This document shows, piece after piece, positions 21,532 to 33,656 of a DNA stretch of 64,000 nucleotides. Where the stretch lies: assembly GCA_043228905.1 (NCBI GenBank), contig JBHGNT010000008.1:9548001-9612000 (forward strand), read 5' to 3'. The notes beneath the pieces are model-generated. The model saw only the letters and a list, made by a program, of their open reading frames with translations. It had not been told where the DNA came from and ran no database searches. The position numbers were made by a program, and so were the translations under genes. The DNA comes from Azolla caroliniana. Taxonomy: Eukaryota; Polypodiophyta. Each line of letters begins with the position of its first letter. Position 1 is the stretch's first letter.

Positions 21532-24500
21532 CTTGAGAATAATAAATAGATTCAATTATTAGCAAATATTCCACAAGAAAGAATAATTAAAATTTGTGGT
21601 ATTAAGGTATACAAAACTTTGCCATAGGAAGTTGTAAATTTCTAATTTGTATTAAACTTAGAACGAAGGTTGATCAATTATATGTTTGTTTACTAATACA
21701 TATACTACTCGTAATATCATGGTAACCACCACCACCACCATAATTATTATGATGACACTCATCCCCCATCCTAAACCCATTGTAATGCTTATTGTCAAAC
21801 CCAAATATGTAATGCTGCAATGGCAATAAATTTAAACTTGCAACCTATTTTGAATAATAAAAACTCTTATTGAGAATTCCTAATCTTGATTGAATCTTAC
21901 TACCTCTGCTATTACCTTGCATCTACCAATAACGTATAGGTAGTCAAAACATATTTGATTTTGGATTTTTTGCAAATTTAGTAGATAATTGTATTATCAT
22001 CTTTTGACGTGTTTATATAGTGTTCATGTTCATGATTGTCCTTAATATCAAGTATATACATATTCACAAGTGTAATATTGACCGTTCATGTAGTGCATGA
22101 AATGATAATTCCGAACCTTAGTAAGAAACCAATAAAGCAAATTACCTGAACAGTTAATGTTTGGAAAATGTAATTGCCATGTGAAGTGATGTTTGAGGTC
22201 AAAATATGAATTTCAATAGCTTCCATAGCTCGACATAGTTGAACCAACACATTATCGTTTTTCTTGCAATGTATGAGAATGTGGTACAATTGCTTCTCAA
22301 TTTGGGATACATGCACCTGTACACATACACAATAAATATTTAACATTTCCTCAAAATAAAACACAATAGAAAATAAGTAGTTTCAACTATTTCCCTTGTG
22401 ATGGGGTACAACTTCAAAGTGTAATATAGTTATTATAATTACTACACAATTTATCCGGTCATGAAAAGTTTGTACACTTCATCCCCTTATAAAAATGGGG
22501 CCAATCGCCTAAAGTGTAGTACTTGTTTTCAACTTTATAGTTAGAATTTCAACATCTTCATATTTGATGGTGTTCTATTCTAAAGCATTTAAAGCATCCA
22601 TGCCAATTATCAAGCTATATCATTTTTAGAATAGGTAGAATAGTAAAAGAGCACAATGCCAAACTTCATAATGTAGAAGCTAAATGTGAGAGATGTATAA
22701 GCCAAACATGGATTCACAATGAGAAATGGACACAAAGAGATAGAGAGGAAACTCAACATGGAACGTGCAAGGACTCAGAAGTAGACTAGACCAACAAAAT
22801 AGATGGAAACTGAGAAGGGATCTTGAAGAGCATTTACTAGGGAGTGGTGCTGACATCATCATGTTGCAGGAACACCACCTCGATAGCACACAGTTACAGG
22901 AAGTCGGAGACCTTCTACCAGGATCATGGTGAACGATTTGGGAGCCAACAATTGGGGATCATGGTGGTATTTGCACTTTGATTCGGGAACATCTAGCCCA
23001 AGGATTAATACACCAAGAATCACTTATACCTGGTAGGGCACATTTTTGCACGCTGACCATCCAAGGGCAACGATGGAACTTCATGAATGTTTATGCTCCA
23101 AACAACAGAACAGAAAGAGCAACATTCTGGGACCGCATCCGCCTACAAGTAGTGGGGGCGGAAGAGTGGTGCATTGGAGGGGATTTTAATATGATCGAAT
23201 CCATTCATGATAGCTCCAACAACAACCCCATAGTCCTACAAGGAAGGGAACGCAAACAATGGGAGAAGCTATGTGTCCACCTTAACCTGCGAGACATCTG
23301 GCATTCTGCCAACTTCCAACGAAAAAGGGACTCTCTCCTATTCTCCCGATCAGACGGGCGGAATAGTGGACCCACCCTATCTCACATTGACCGCATTTAT
23401 GTGGGGGAGGCTTTAGAAGCGAAGGGAGGGTGGTGTCACATAACTCCAGGCACGACTTTCTCTAACCATTACCCGGTAGCTGGTCATTTTCAATTGCACC
23501 GAAAATGGGGCCCATTCCAGACTCGCATCCCACACACTATTTACACACTTATAGACGTGAAGGACCAACTATCCAACCAATGGTCATTACCCGTCAATGG
23601 CTCATTAGCATCAGACAAACTTTTAGCTAAATTAACAAGAGCCTCTACTCTCCTACATGAGATTGTCAAGACCAGACGCAAGGATGCTCAGGAGAAACGA
23701 CAGAGGACAAAACGGGGACTAATAGCCTTACAACGCCTCCAACAGAGATACCCATCCTGTAGTTGGATCGCAGGACAAGTCGCCACGGCCAAACAGGAAC
23801 TTAGCATGGCAGAAAAGGCAATATATGACATGGAGTTTCATGGCAGCATGGCGCGATGGATTCGAGTAGGGGACAAAACCACAAAGGAATTCTTCCGCTC
23901 CAAAGGCCCGAGGCACGCAAGAACTGTGATGCGCAGCCTCAACCGGGAGGATGGAACAACCACTGAGGATGGCGACGAAATGAGGAATATTGCCACAAGG
24001 TATTATAGCCGCCTACTTACCGAAGACATGATAGCTACAGAGGAAGACATAAGCGATGATATTATCCTCCAAAGCATACCCGGGAAAGTCACACCGGAAA
24101 TGAATACCTGGCTTGTGCGTCCTCTATCAATCATTGAGATATGGGAGGCCCTCACTGATTTAGATGCTGAGAGCTGCCTCGGAATTGACGGTCTCACCCC
24201 GCACTTTTTCACATGCCTCTGGGGCACTATTAAAGAAGACCTCCTCCAGGCATATGAGGAGATCATCATCTCTGGAAGCATGCCGGAGGAATTTGGACAG
24301 GGGATGATACATCTCATTCCTAAAAGTGGTGGGAATGCCAACGACATTCACAAGTGGCGGCCCATTACTCTTCTCAATACTGTCTATAAGTTGCTTGCAA
24401 AAATCGTGGCACGCCGTTTAACTCCACCTCTTCCTCAACTCATTCATCCGTCACAAACAGGTTTCGTTAGAAATCAGAGCATCCTAGACAACCTCTTCTC

Positions 24501-27068
24501 ATTTTGGGAAGCAGTAGCCCTTGCCAAGCAGACCAACAAGAAGGTAGCGGTGGTGCTACTAGATTTTGAGAAAGCCTATGATAGGGTATGCTGGAACTTT
24601 CTAGAAAGTGTGATGAGGAAACTCGGCTTTCAAGAGACATGGATCAAAGGCATTGCAGGATTTTATAGGAATGGCAGCAGTTGTGTTTCGCTGGCAGGTG
24701 AAAGGGGCCCCTTTTTCCGAATATCCCGCTCTGTACGGCAGGGATGTCCACTAGCTCCATCCTTATTATACGCCGAAGCACTCTCTTGCTTTCTCAACTC
24801 GCGGCATCTCAACCTACGTGGTCTTCCCATACCTCATTCTTACCAAAGCATCCTGGATATAGAATTTGCAGATGACACAACAGTCTACCTGCAAGGGGAC
24901 CTGGAAAACCTCCAAAAGCTAGAAAGTGGGCTAGTTTTATTTTGCAAGCGATCCAACGCCATGATCAATTGGCACAAATCCTGTGCAATATGGCTTTCTC
25001 AGGAAACACATCCGGCGTGGCACCCTCACCCCGCTTTCATATGGATTAATCAAGGGGCGAGCACCAAATATTTGGGCTTCCAAATTGGCTTCAACATACC
25101 GCCGGAGACTATGATTGCACCCGTTATCCTCTCCATTCGACAAAAGTTGATACATTGGAGCTCTAAAAAATTGTCGTTAGCAGGTCGCATCATAGTGGCA
25201 AATCAGGTACTCCTCGCAACAGCATGGTACAGTCTATCATGTTGGACAATTTCCAAGGACAGTATACATCAGATTCAATGACTGGTCCGCAACTACATTT
25301 GGTCTGGTAAGGAAGACCATGTAGCTCGCGCCAAGGTGGCGTGGCCTATACTCACAACGCCTAAGTCGAGAGGGGGATTGGGTCTTATTGATCCCCTTTC
25401 ACAATCGAAAGCCTTACTTGCCAAATTTGTGGTGCGAGGACTCCAACTAGGAAATGATTGTTGGAAAATGCTACTGAGATTACGTTTCGCTTACTTTAAG
25501 CCACGAAAAGGGGTCGATTGGGCCCCCCAAACGGGATGGATTCTAAACATGGATCTCAAACCTAGTTTCTCCCGCCATTTGGAGGACAGATTCAGTGCAT
25601 CCATGTGGAAGGCATGGTGTGACATTCGTCGGGGGCTCTAGTGTGATCAACCGAGATCCGAACCTGCCTGGCTCAGTCAACATATTCTATGGAACCCATG
25701 TCTCAAGGATGAATCTAATCAACTACTGGGATCACGTAAGGGGTTGTCATGGGGATACATTGCAGAAGGTCTAGGCAAAAGTATTGAATGTTGGCGACGG
25801 TTTATGTCAATGCCACTACAAGATCAAGCGAACATACTCCATGGAATCAGGGGCGGATGGACTATGAGATCGGAAATCATTAACGCGTTACTGATTAGGG
25901 ACTCTGCTATTCAAAGGACGACAATGGAGAAATGGATAGGCCACGAGGAGGAGGGCTCTCTGATCCCGAGAGGTAGGGGATCACCAAACACACTCGAAGG
26001 CCATGAAGTGAGAGACACTGCGACACCCACACAGAATAACGCCATTCGAGTACTCGCGTACACTGGTTATAAATGGATTGTAGATCCTGATCCGATTAAA
26101 GTACAACCCGATTGGCATATATTTCCTCATGAAAACACATGGCTGCGTAAGGTAAGTTGGAACCCTTTGCAATGGACATGGCGTGATCCCTACGCGGGGC
26201 AAGGAAGTAAACCCATCCCTTTCTTCCAATTCACAACTAGATTGGGTCGCCACATTCTGGCTACTCAAGCCGCTCGAGAACCGGCTGTTGCGAAGGTCTG
26301 GCACACATTTCAAGTTCCCTCTGCAATAATCACCAAGTTTTGGCAGAAAATCTGGAAGCAACAACACGCGAGGCGAATTACCACTTTCCAATGGTTGTTA
26401 ATACATAAGGCCCTACCGGTGGGAGCATGGCAACGTGGGAACCTTAACTCTCCGAATTGTGTAGAGTGCCCACATGCAGTAGAATCCATACGACACGCTT
26501 TGTGGGACTGCCCAACGTCCCATAGAACATGGCGGGGGGTTGGCCGCTTGTTGCAATTATGCCAGGTGCAAGGTTCAATCAAGTGGGGAAATATATGTTG
26601 GCTATCATGGTAGGTTGCAATTGGCCGATACGAGCATCAGGAGGAGGGGATGACTTTGGTGATAAAAGCACAAGAGGTTCTTTTCTCCTCCAGCGACAAT
26701 GTCCACTATTTTCCTCTTAATGACAAATCTCAAGAGGTGTTGGAATTGGTCAGCCCAATAACCCTTTGGATTCTATGGAAACAACGATGTAGGCGAGTCT
26801 TCTCCAACCAAACCACCCATCCAACAAGGTTACTGCAAGAGATATGGAGTGAAATTGTAGCCACTCTGAAAAGCCAATATGATGGCCTTAAAGGTGGCTC
26901 CGAGGGAGTTGAAAGACAACGCATAGCCTTCATCCAACAATGGTCGTCCTCTCCCTTTCTTGAGTCAGTGGGCTTCCACATTAGATGGAACTATCGTGTC
27001 CCTTTAGGGATTTGTACATAATCGCCTCATTTGTAAAATTTTATAACTAATGGAAGGAGTGTTTTTTG

Positions 27069-27104
<36 letters not shown>

Positions 27105-29776
27105 CAAAGTTACAACTTACAACCAATGTAGCATATGTCGTTTAAAAAGGCTAAAGACATTAATAAATATCTATACCACATGTAGCTATTTCCTTTGAAA
27201 AGGCCAAAGACATTAATAAATATTCGTACCACGATTAGCGTATGTCTTTTAAAAAAGGCTAAAGTCATTAATAAATATCTATCGACTCATGGCACAAAAG
27301 TAAAAGTGACATCCCGCCAATCCTATTAAAAAAAAACACATGACTTAAGGGGTAGTCTATTTGGGTAAATCGTTTATGGCAATATATAACTCAAGTGTCA
27401 TAAATCTCTCATATTGTCCAAAGTTAGTTCCCCTTGTTTATTGGTGTGTTGTATGTGTATTATGCATATACAAGGGTGTAGCTAGTGGGAGTCAACAATG
27501 GATCGGTCAAGCCTAGACCAAGCAATTAAATCGTTTTAAAACAGTTTAGCCATTCGGCGAAGTTTGGTTCAAGCTTGAGCTTCCTTAATTTGTTTGACCT
27601 CAGTTTGGGATGACTCGAGCTGAATCGAACTATTTTGGGCTAAATCAGTTACCAAATCTTTTTAGGAGTCAGTTGGGTTCAAGCTTGAAAACTCTCCAAC
27701 TGGTGCTTAGGCCAAACCGATTAATCTGAAACTGAACCTTTGCCGATTCCTAGTAGTTAGGTTAATGCAAATGGATTATACTTTGGGTATGCTTGTTGTA
27801 TATGCCAATAAAAAAGAAAATAAAGGAAGATCGGATAGTTGAGTTGACCAAGGAACCAACTTGAATATATGCAGATATTTATATTTCATGATATATTTTT
27901 AAGTTATCTGCAATTTACAAGAGAATTATGATGATGAATTGTGATTACTTATCATTGTGAGATAGAAAATGAGTATGCTGATTTTAATTACTTTCTAGGA
28001 AGGTTAGAATCTTGATGTTCCAAAAAGGGAGATCTAGATGACAGAAAGTAGAAACACTAGATATGGGACTCATAGATAGATAGATAGATAGATAGAGAGA
28101 CTAAAGATTGAAAGGTCCACACATAGATAAGTAGTATTATAGATTGAAAGATAGAAAGAGAAACTAGAGATTGGAGAGAGAGAGAGAGAGAGAGAGGAAG
28201 GTACATAACTCTAATTACGAGAGAGAGAGAGAGAGAGAGGAAGGTACATAACTCTAATTAAGAGAGAGAGAGAGAGAGAGAGATTAAAGATTGGAAGGTA
28301 CATAACTCTAATTATGAGAGAGAGAGATTAAAGATTGGAAGGTACATAACTCTAATTATGAGAGAGAGAGATTAAAGATTGGAAGGTACATAACTCTAAT
28401 TAGAGATTGGAGAGAGAGAGAGAGGAAGGTACATAATTCTAATTATGAGAGAGAGAGAGAGATTAAAGATTGGAAGGTACATAACTCTAATTATGTCGTG
28501 AGAGAGAGAGAGAGAGATTAGAGACTGGAAGGTACATAACTCTTCATCTAGATGCAGGTATACATAGTATGAAGCATACATACCATATGCGCATTCACAT
28601 TCCAGTATGTTTCAATCGTTCCGAGTATGATAAACACACTCGAAATATGGTAAATACCATACTTTTTGTGTTCATTATTTACTATAATATTTATTTACCC
28701 TCGAAGGACCGAGAGGGCAAAGTGTTGGGGAATCACAAGATAATACCACTTTTCCACACGGAAGCTAACAAATCTTTTCCCCACTTGTGTTGTAAAATAG
28801 AAGATAGTAATCAAAACCAAATCCAATCTTGACAGCAATGAACAGCAAGAAACTCCACACTTGAACACTAACAAGATCAAAGATACACAAGATTTACGTG
28901 GAAAACCACGATGTGGGGGAAAAACCATGGGACCATTCACAACGGCACCAAAATTCCACTAATAAACAATAATCGAATGGGTACAACAGATTTTCATCTC
29001 TAGTTCAAAACTAGACGCTTTACAATCTTCAAGGTAAGTCCTTGGATCAACAAATCTCTACAAATCATCACATATAGTGGCAATTTTCACAGATTCATAA
29101 AATCTGATCAAAGTAGAATCTATGAAGATAGAGAGATAAAAAAACAATAATCCAATAATTGGATTTTAATAAGATATACTTTGTTCACGATCAGAGATCG
29201 TTTGATCATCGATCGGGCAAGAATAGTGGCTGGCTACTCTACCTCTATCTTCTATTCCTATCTCTCTTTTTCTTTTTTGCTGCATGTTCTTTTTTTATTT
29301 ATTTAGTATATTCTCAAAAAACAGAAATAGTAATAAATAAGGGTTATGTTTCTAAAAAAAACCCTTTATTACCCCTAACAAAAAAAAACCTATAAGTAAA
29401 AACTTTATTTGAGCCCTTTTCATACTAATTTGGACCCATTACAACATACGCATCCACGTATATATAGACCCCATGAAATGTTTGAACCTCGTCCTCTATG
29501 TAGGAGGGAAGAACACAACACAAAGTAGTGGAGGTGGATTGGTGGAGTTGCACTCGTTCCATTCTATGGTACTACTACATATGGCTATGGCGAACATTTA
29601 CATCTCCATACATACTTACTTACATACATGGAGCTTTTTTTTGAACGCAAATTGTGAACATCACATGAACATTTGTGAATAATGCACCAAATCCATCATC
29701 ATGCAATCCAACTCCACCCCACACATCAATAATCATAATAATATTAATATTAGTAGTAGTACTAGTGATGATGATG

Positions 29777-29812
<36 letters not shown>

Positions 29813-31890
29813 CTATTATTATTGAAGAGAGCAGACTCATCTTTTTAAGTAGACATCTGCGGTGGCCACGAATCGCATCCTAATTACTAATTCGCAATAC
29901 ATACATACTTTGACAATTTGTGGCCAAAGAATACTCGCTCACTACGGTGACCTGGTCATGCTCTAATTACTAGCTACTTACCGTTTGGAGCTGTCATAAT
30001 CAAGGACAAGGTTCAGTGGGTGTTAATTCTATCCTAGTTAGGCAATTCGTCATGAATTAATCCATGCCTCCATTAGAGTGGTGAAGAGACATGGTGAAGG
30101 TGGAGGGGCGAAAGGGCAAAAGCAGTGTGGAGGCGTGACGAAGGTGGACCGTGGAGGCATGGCAAGGGTCGACAACTTCGGCCCTTTCTTTCCCGCTCGA
30201 CCCTCAATGACAACAGCTGAATTGCCGAAATGAGGCAAAAAAAAAGTAAAAAGTCCAAAAAAAAAAACATAAGTATGTTTGGATAGTATATGGATTCGAT
30301 TTGTTTACGAACTAATGAAAATGAATGTTTGAGCAAACAAATGCTCAAACATTCTTAGACATGGACTAACGATGGGCAATTTCGTCGTTTACGTTGTTCG
30401 AGTGAAAGATAATCCTTATCTTCTCATATAATGTCCAAATTGATTGTCAAATTTGGGTATACATTTCTTAGACAAGAAGTTTAAGTTTTGGCATATTATT
30501 ATTTGATGTAAAGAGAATGGGTGTTTGCACAATTCACACGGGGGCTGGACCCAAAATCAAAGAGGGTCATTCTAGTATTGGGATTGAATTATCATTGGAA
30601 ATCATACATTTGTATATGAATATAGGCATTAGAGTTAGAAAAGGTCAGCAAAAGCTAAAAGGAGTATTGATGTTTATTATTATTGGAATGAGATGAAATT
30701 CTTTCGTTGTCTGATGGAGTGTTCGTCGTCTTGCCTATGGCAATTCAACATGTCCGACTACTCATGTGGCGGTGACCCCACTACTCATTATTTGTGGTAT
30801 AAATTTAACATATGAGAGAGAGATTACCTTAATAATCTCAGAAGGTTGGAAGGATACATTGCCGACTGGTAAAGGAAACGATAAGGGATTTAGGAGCCGT
30901 CGGCTAGCGACGGCGTGTTGCAATATGGCCACGAGGGTAGCAACATCGGCTTCGCCATCTTCAACGTCCTTCTGGAGTTCCCTCACATGTCGTGCCGCAT
31001 CCCCGATAATCGACACTTTGTCCATCTAAACCAATTTAAAACAAGCAACCCAATCCCAAATGATGGTACTAAGTAGAGTGAGGGAATGTAATTAATTTAC
31101 TAAGCTTGCGACTTACTTAAAAAGAAGAAGAAGAAGAATTTACCTTGGTGATGTTGGGGACAAGGGCTCTCAATGAATAGAGCTTCTCATTCAATATTTG
31201 CCGGCGTTTCCTCTCTGCAACCAAGTTCTTCTTCTTCTTCTTCTTCTTTGGTTTCACACCATTCTCATTTTTCATAGCCATTATTGTTTGGGTCGTCTTT
31301 GTCTTTGTCTTTGTCTTCTTCTTTTTGTGGTCGTCCATGTGAATGGTAGGCACCACTCCATCGCCACTCGAATTAAGGTTAAGGAAATCCTGATGTCTCG
31401 TTGATCCAACAACATATGGATGACTGTTGTTAACCATCCCATTCATGTCCTGCAATCCCATCTGATTCATTATTATGTCATCCGATATGTAATCACCGAA
31501 GCAGCTATCAAACATACATTCATCTGATGATTCGAACCTTCCGTAATGAGTCCGTGCTTTATCATCATCATTGCCGTCCTTATCGTGGTCATGTTCACCA
31601 TCATCTTCATGTGAATCCTGATCATAACTACTGTCCAGCGGCAGCGAGTTCTGAGTATGAATCCCAATGCTAAGATGATCCATAATATGATCCCATGAGG
31701 ATGAGATTGCAGGAAGATCATGATGTATACTACCTATCACCATAGTGGGGCGTGAAAAAGAAGAAGAAGAAGTATTATGACTAGTAGTGTAATACATGTG
31801 GTCGGGTAGATTCATGGCCGGATCATGATCATGACAAGTACTGCAGCTACTGCTTGTAACTATATCCCAATCCTGAAAGCCGCCCATCAT
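21442..31890 (-). CDS. bHLH transcription factor with C-terminal ACT-like domain, four exons
   Basis: Exons on the minus strand are 31890-31144, 31025-30828, 22316-22146 and 21531-21442, all joined in phase 0, giving 401 residues. Every junction has GT/AG: AAG|GTAAAT, TTTAG|ATGGAC, AAG|GTAATC, ACAG|GTGCAT, CAG|GTAATT, CAAG|GTTAAA. Residues 1-200 are Ser/Asp/His-rich. The basic region KKKNLVAERKRR keeps the E and R that contact E-box DNA. Helix 1 ends LRALVPNITK and helix 2 starts MDKVSIIGDAARHVRELQ. Residues about 316-372 (VSQIEKQLYHILIHC... VLVQLCRAMEAIEIHI) resemble the ACT-like fold behind many plant bHLH domains. The pattern is closest in my memory to the FIT/AMS/DYT1/ICE group. It should act in the nucleus as a dimer. 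Intron 2 is about 8.5 kb and holds a LINE. Confidence 0.82.
22146..22316 (-). CDS. bHLH exon 3 (ACT-like domain)
   Basis: This exon has 57 codons. The acceptor TGTGTATGTGTACAG precedes GTG-CAT-GTA-TCC and the donor is CAG|GTAATT. The product VHVSQIEKQLYHILIHCKKN continues with an ALEALGL-like helix (CRAMEAIEIHI) and a SNIT strand. That strand-helix-strand order matches the C-terminal domain of plant bHLH factors. Joined to exon 2 it reads EIIK-VHVSQIE without a break. Confidence 0.8.
22680..27101 (+). mobile_element. L1-type LINE inside intron 2 of the bHLH gene
   Basis: The element lies opposite to the host gene. Its ORF2 spans 22747-27021. The 3' end has a short untranslated stretch and a (TA)n run at 27059-27101 instead of poly(A). 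No ORF1 is visible, so it is probably 5'-truncated; the 5' boundary is uncertain and no target-site duplication was found. Confidence 0.85.
22747..27021 (+). pseudogene. LINE ORF2: endonuclease, reverse transcriptase, zf-RVT
   Basis: One frame of about 1425 codons runs unshifted from 22747 to 27021, broken only by stops at 22930-22932, 25279-25281, 25639-25641 and 26611-26613. In order it holds endonuclease motifs (STWNVQGLRS, IIMLQEHHLD, CIGGDFNMIE, FSNHYPVAGH; the usual SDH is SNH), RT motifs (LLDFEKAYDRVCWNF, SVRQGCPLAPSLL, and catalytic FADDTTVYLQG) and the thumb. It ends with an integrase-like zinc region (zf-RVT, FQWLLIHKALPVG..C..C...H.LWDCP). These enzymes copy LINE RNA into nicked target DNA. 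It is decayed only by point mutations. Confidence 0.92.
27119..27285. repeat. Three ~53-bp tandem repeats
   Basis: The unit ACCA...TTAAAAAGGCTAAAGACATTAATAAATAT occurs at about 27121, 27174 and 27227 with a few substitutions, just beyond the (TA)n tail of the LINE, inside the bHLH intron. Confidence 0.75.
27286..28060. other. Intronic sequence without recognised features
   Basis: This part of bHLH intron 2 is AT-rich. I see no gene, repeat family or transposon that I can support. Confidence 0.4.
28074..28550. repeat. GATA/GA microsatellite and ~44-bp minisatellite
   Basis: An (ATAG)n run at 28074-28094 is followed by about eight copies of a unit with GGAAGGTACATAACTCTAAT, then a GA run of variable length, then TTAAAGATTG. 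The length differences are mainly in the GA run, so this should be highly polymorphic. It lies in bHLH intron 2. Confidence 0.85.
28723..29380 (-). mobile_element. Possible solo LTR in bHLH intron 2
   Basis: The 658-bp stretch has complementary ends (minus strand TGTTAGGGG ... CCCCAACA). The minus strand contains GGTTTTTCCCCCA and GGTTTTCCACGTAAATC about 140-190 bases from its 3' end, the hallmark order of copia LTRs in this window. The flanks (CAAAG and AAAAA) do not form a convincing duplication. Confidence 0.5.
29690..30690. other. Intronic sequence with ATT/ATA microsatellite
   Basis: A GATGATGATAATAATA...ATTATTATT run at about 29768-29823 could fold back on itself. The rest, up to exon 2, shows purine-rich stretches around 30095-30150 and no gene that I can support. 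Confidence 0.5.
30828..31025 (-). CDS. bHLH exon 2
   Basis: This exon has 66 codons, starting with the Met of helix 2 (MDKVSIIGDA) after the acceptor TTTAG and ending SEIIK before GTAATC. The split between NITK and MDK is the usual intron position in plant bHLH genes of the ICE/AMS/FIT type. Confidence 0.88.
31144..31890 (-). CDS. bHLH exon 1
   Basis: This exon has 249 codons from the first of two adjacent ATGs. It encodes the acidic/His-rich N-terminus, a Lys-rich nuclear-localisation-like run (two stretches, near residues 190-200 and 215-222), the basic region and helix 1. The donor is AAG|GTAAAT at 31143. A weak TATA-like ATATATAC lies about 20 bases before the ATG, so the true cap site may be further upstream. 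Confidence 0.88.
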
Positions 31891-31959
31891 GAGTGAATTG
31901 CCAATGTATATATGTAGCCCTAGGACGACCTAAGATAATGTATTCTGCTGGGAGATGTT

Positions 31960-32212
31960 TTGAAATAAATCATTGGTAAGTAAAATGGTGGTCTTCTCTG
32001 TTCTTCATGTTCATGTTCATGTACATATATGTATGTAATAATGTATGTATATGTGTCTTCATGTTCATGTTCATGTACATATATGTATATAATAATGTAT
32101 GTATATGTGTCTTCATGTTCATGTTCATGTTCATGTACATATATGTATGTAATAATGTATGTATATGTAATAATGTATGTATATGTGTCTGCTAGTTAGT
32201 TAGTTAGCTAGC

Positions 32213-32244
<32 letters not shown>

Positions 32245-32245
32245 A
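31960..32245. repeat. Minisatellite and TTAG microsatellite upstream of bHLH
   Basis: Three copies of CTTCATGTTCATGTTCATGTA followed by CATATATGTATGTAATAATG-type sequence lie at about 32003-32185, then (TTAG)n at 32194-32242. They sit 110-350 bases upstream of the bHLH ATG and so inside its likely promoter. An open frame of MFMFMYIY repeats here is a by-product. Confidence 0.8.
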
Positions 32246-32334
32246 TCTCTTATTTTTTGCACGTATTGAATTTAGCAAATGGGGTTAACGCCACTCATGA
32301 GTCATTACACAAAAGAGACGTGGCCAATCATAGA

Positions 32335-32412
32335 AATGGGGTTAAATTCATGGGCCAATTTTGGCCTTAGGAAGACGTTAATATTTCTTTCTTCCTTTCT
32401 TTCTTTCTCACA
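32335..32412 (+). mobile_element. 3' tail of an RTE-like LINE (severely truncated copy)
   Basis: The stretch CATGGGCCAATTTTGGCCTT, AGGAAGACGTTAATAT and a TTTC-rich run closely matches 52394-52465, the 3' end of the RTE-like LINE with the same TTTC tail. A (CATA)n run follows at 32417-32450. Confidence 0.65.
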
Positions 32413-32421
32413 TTTCATACA

Positions 32422-32452
<31 letters not shown>

Positions 32453-32479
32453 TGGGCCCAAGTCTGTGCCGTGCCATGA

Positions 32480-33650
32480 ATGAATTCAAAAATTTCCTTA
32501 CACTTACTGCTTTTGGGTAACCACAAACCTTGTCCGTCTCCCGTCACTCAAATCGTTTTCCGTCCTTCTCCCTCTCCTTTTACTTTGAATACACACACAC
32601 ACACATATATATATGACAACACTAATAATTATGACAACATTGACATGTTGGTAGTGATGATGAGAGCATATTTTGTCATTGTTCTTGGCTTTGTAGCTGC
32701 TTTTATATACCTTCTTCTAGCATGTGGCGAAAAGGGTATGTATGCGTATGTATGCGAGCTATGTCTCGTATGTATTTCATTCCTTTAAATTCATATTCTT
32801 AGTCCATACATATACACGTTGATTAACTTTACGTTTGAGTGAACCCAAATGGTGCATCAGTCAATTCATTGAAATGCACATGTGTTGTCCAACTTCAAAC
32901 CAGGACATCATAACATATCTCTAAAACTCTTTCAACGTGTTGAATTTTCGGTAGCAAGTTTACGTCATCGATGAAATGCTATAGTTTCATAAAACGTGAT
33001 ATGCTTTTTCAACATTGATTACGACATTTTTCTTCTACCAAATTGTTTTCGTTCAATATCAATGTAGCGATTTCAAATTTTCCTTCTTTTGTTTGTCTCT
33101 TATGGATCCAATGCAAGGAGTGCTTCATATAGAACTAAAACTATTTTATGCAAAAATCAAACATTTCTAAGGTGATGCATCTACGGTGCAGAAGTGGCAT
33201 CCAAATTCCTTGACTATTTAGATTATTTAGTATCATGTCTCCCTTTTTTGGTATTAGTGGGCACAATAATGGTTTGTCAATATTGGCCATCTAATTTCAT
33301 GTCAATTGATCTTTATATTATTAATGAAAAAGACTTGAAACAATAGAAGAAAATATTCCAAAGCAATAGAACTCACATAAGTATCTTTGCACTCGAATGT
33401 ACTATATCATGACATTAAATAACAATGCGCTTTTGAATATAAAAAACATTACCACTAGGTGGAGAGTATTTTTAGCCATTCCACCTACATGAAATGAAGA
33501 GGATGCCCTTTCTCTAAAGTGAAATCATGCACAATTCCATCAAACCATTTAATTTTGAATTCTTCGATTTCTTTAGATCCTTGGTTTAATGATGAGCTCC
33601 CACCATAGAAATCTTTGGGTTGTATTGTATAGGCTCTATCCACACCGAAA
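32480..33650. other. Intergenic region, no supported features
   Basis: This contains short (CA)n and (TA)n runs near 32593-32612. The remainder is AT-rich and I found no gene or recognisable transposon. Confidence 0.4.
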
Positions 33651-33656
33651 AACAAG

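Noticed and set aside
30050-30348. Further bHLH exon between exons 2 and 3
   Set aside because: Minus-strand frames here show no domain likeness, and exon 2 already joins exon 3 in phase with continuous family sequence.
32007-32195. Small ORF with MFMFMYIYV repeats
   Set aside because: It is a translated minisatellite with no start context or homology.
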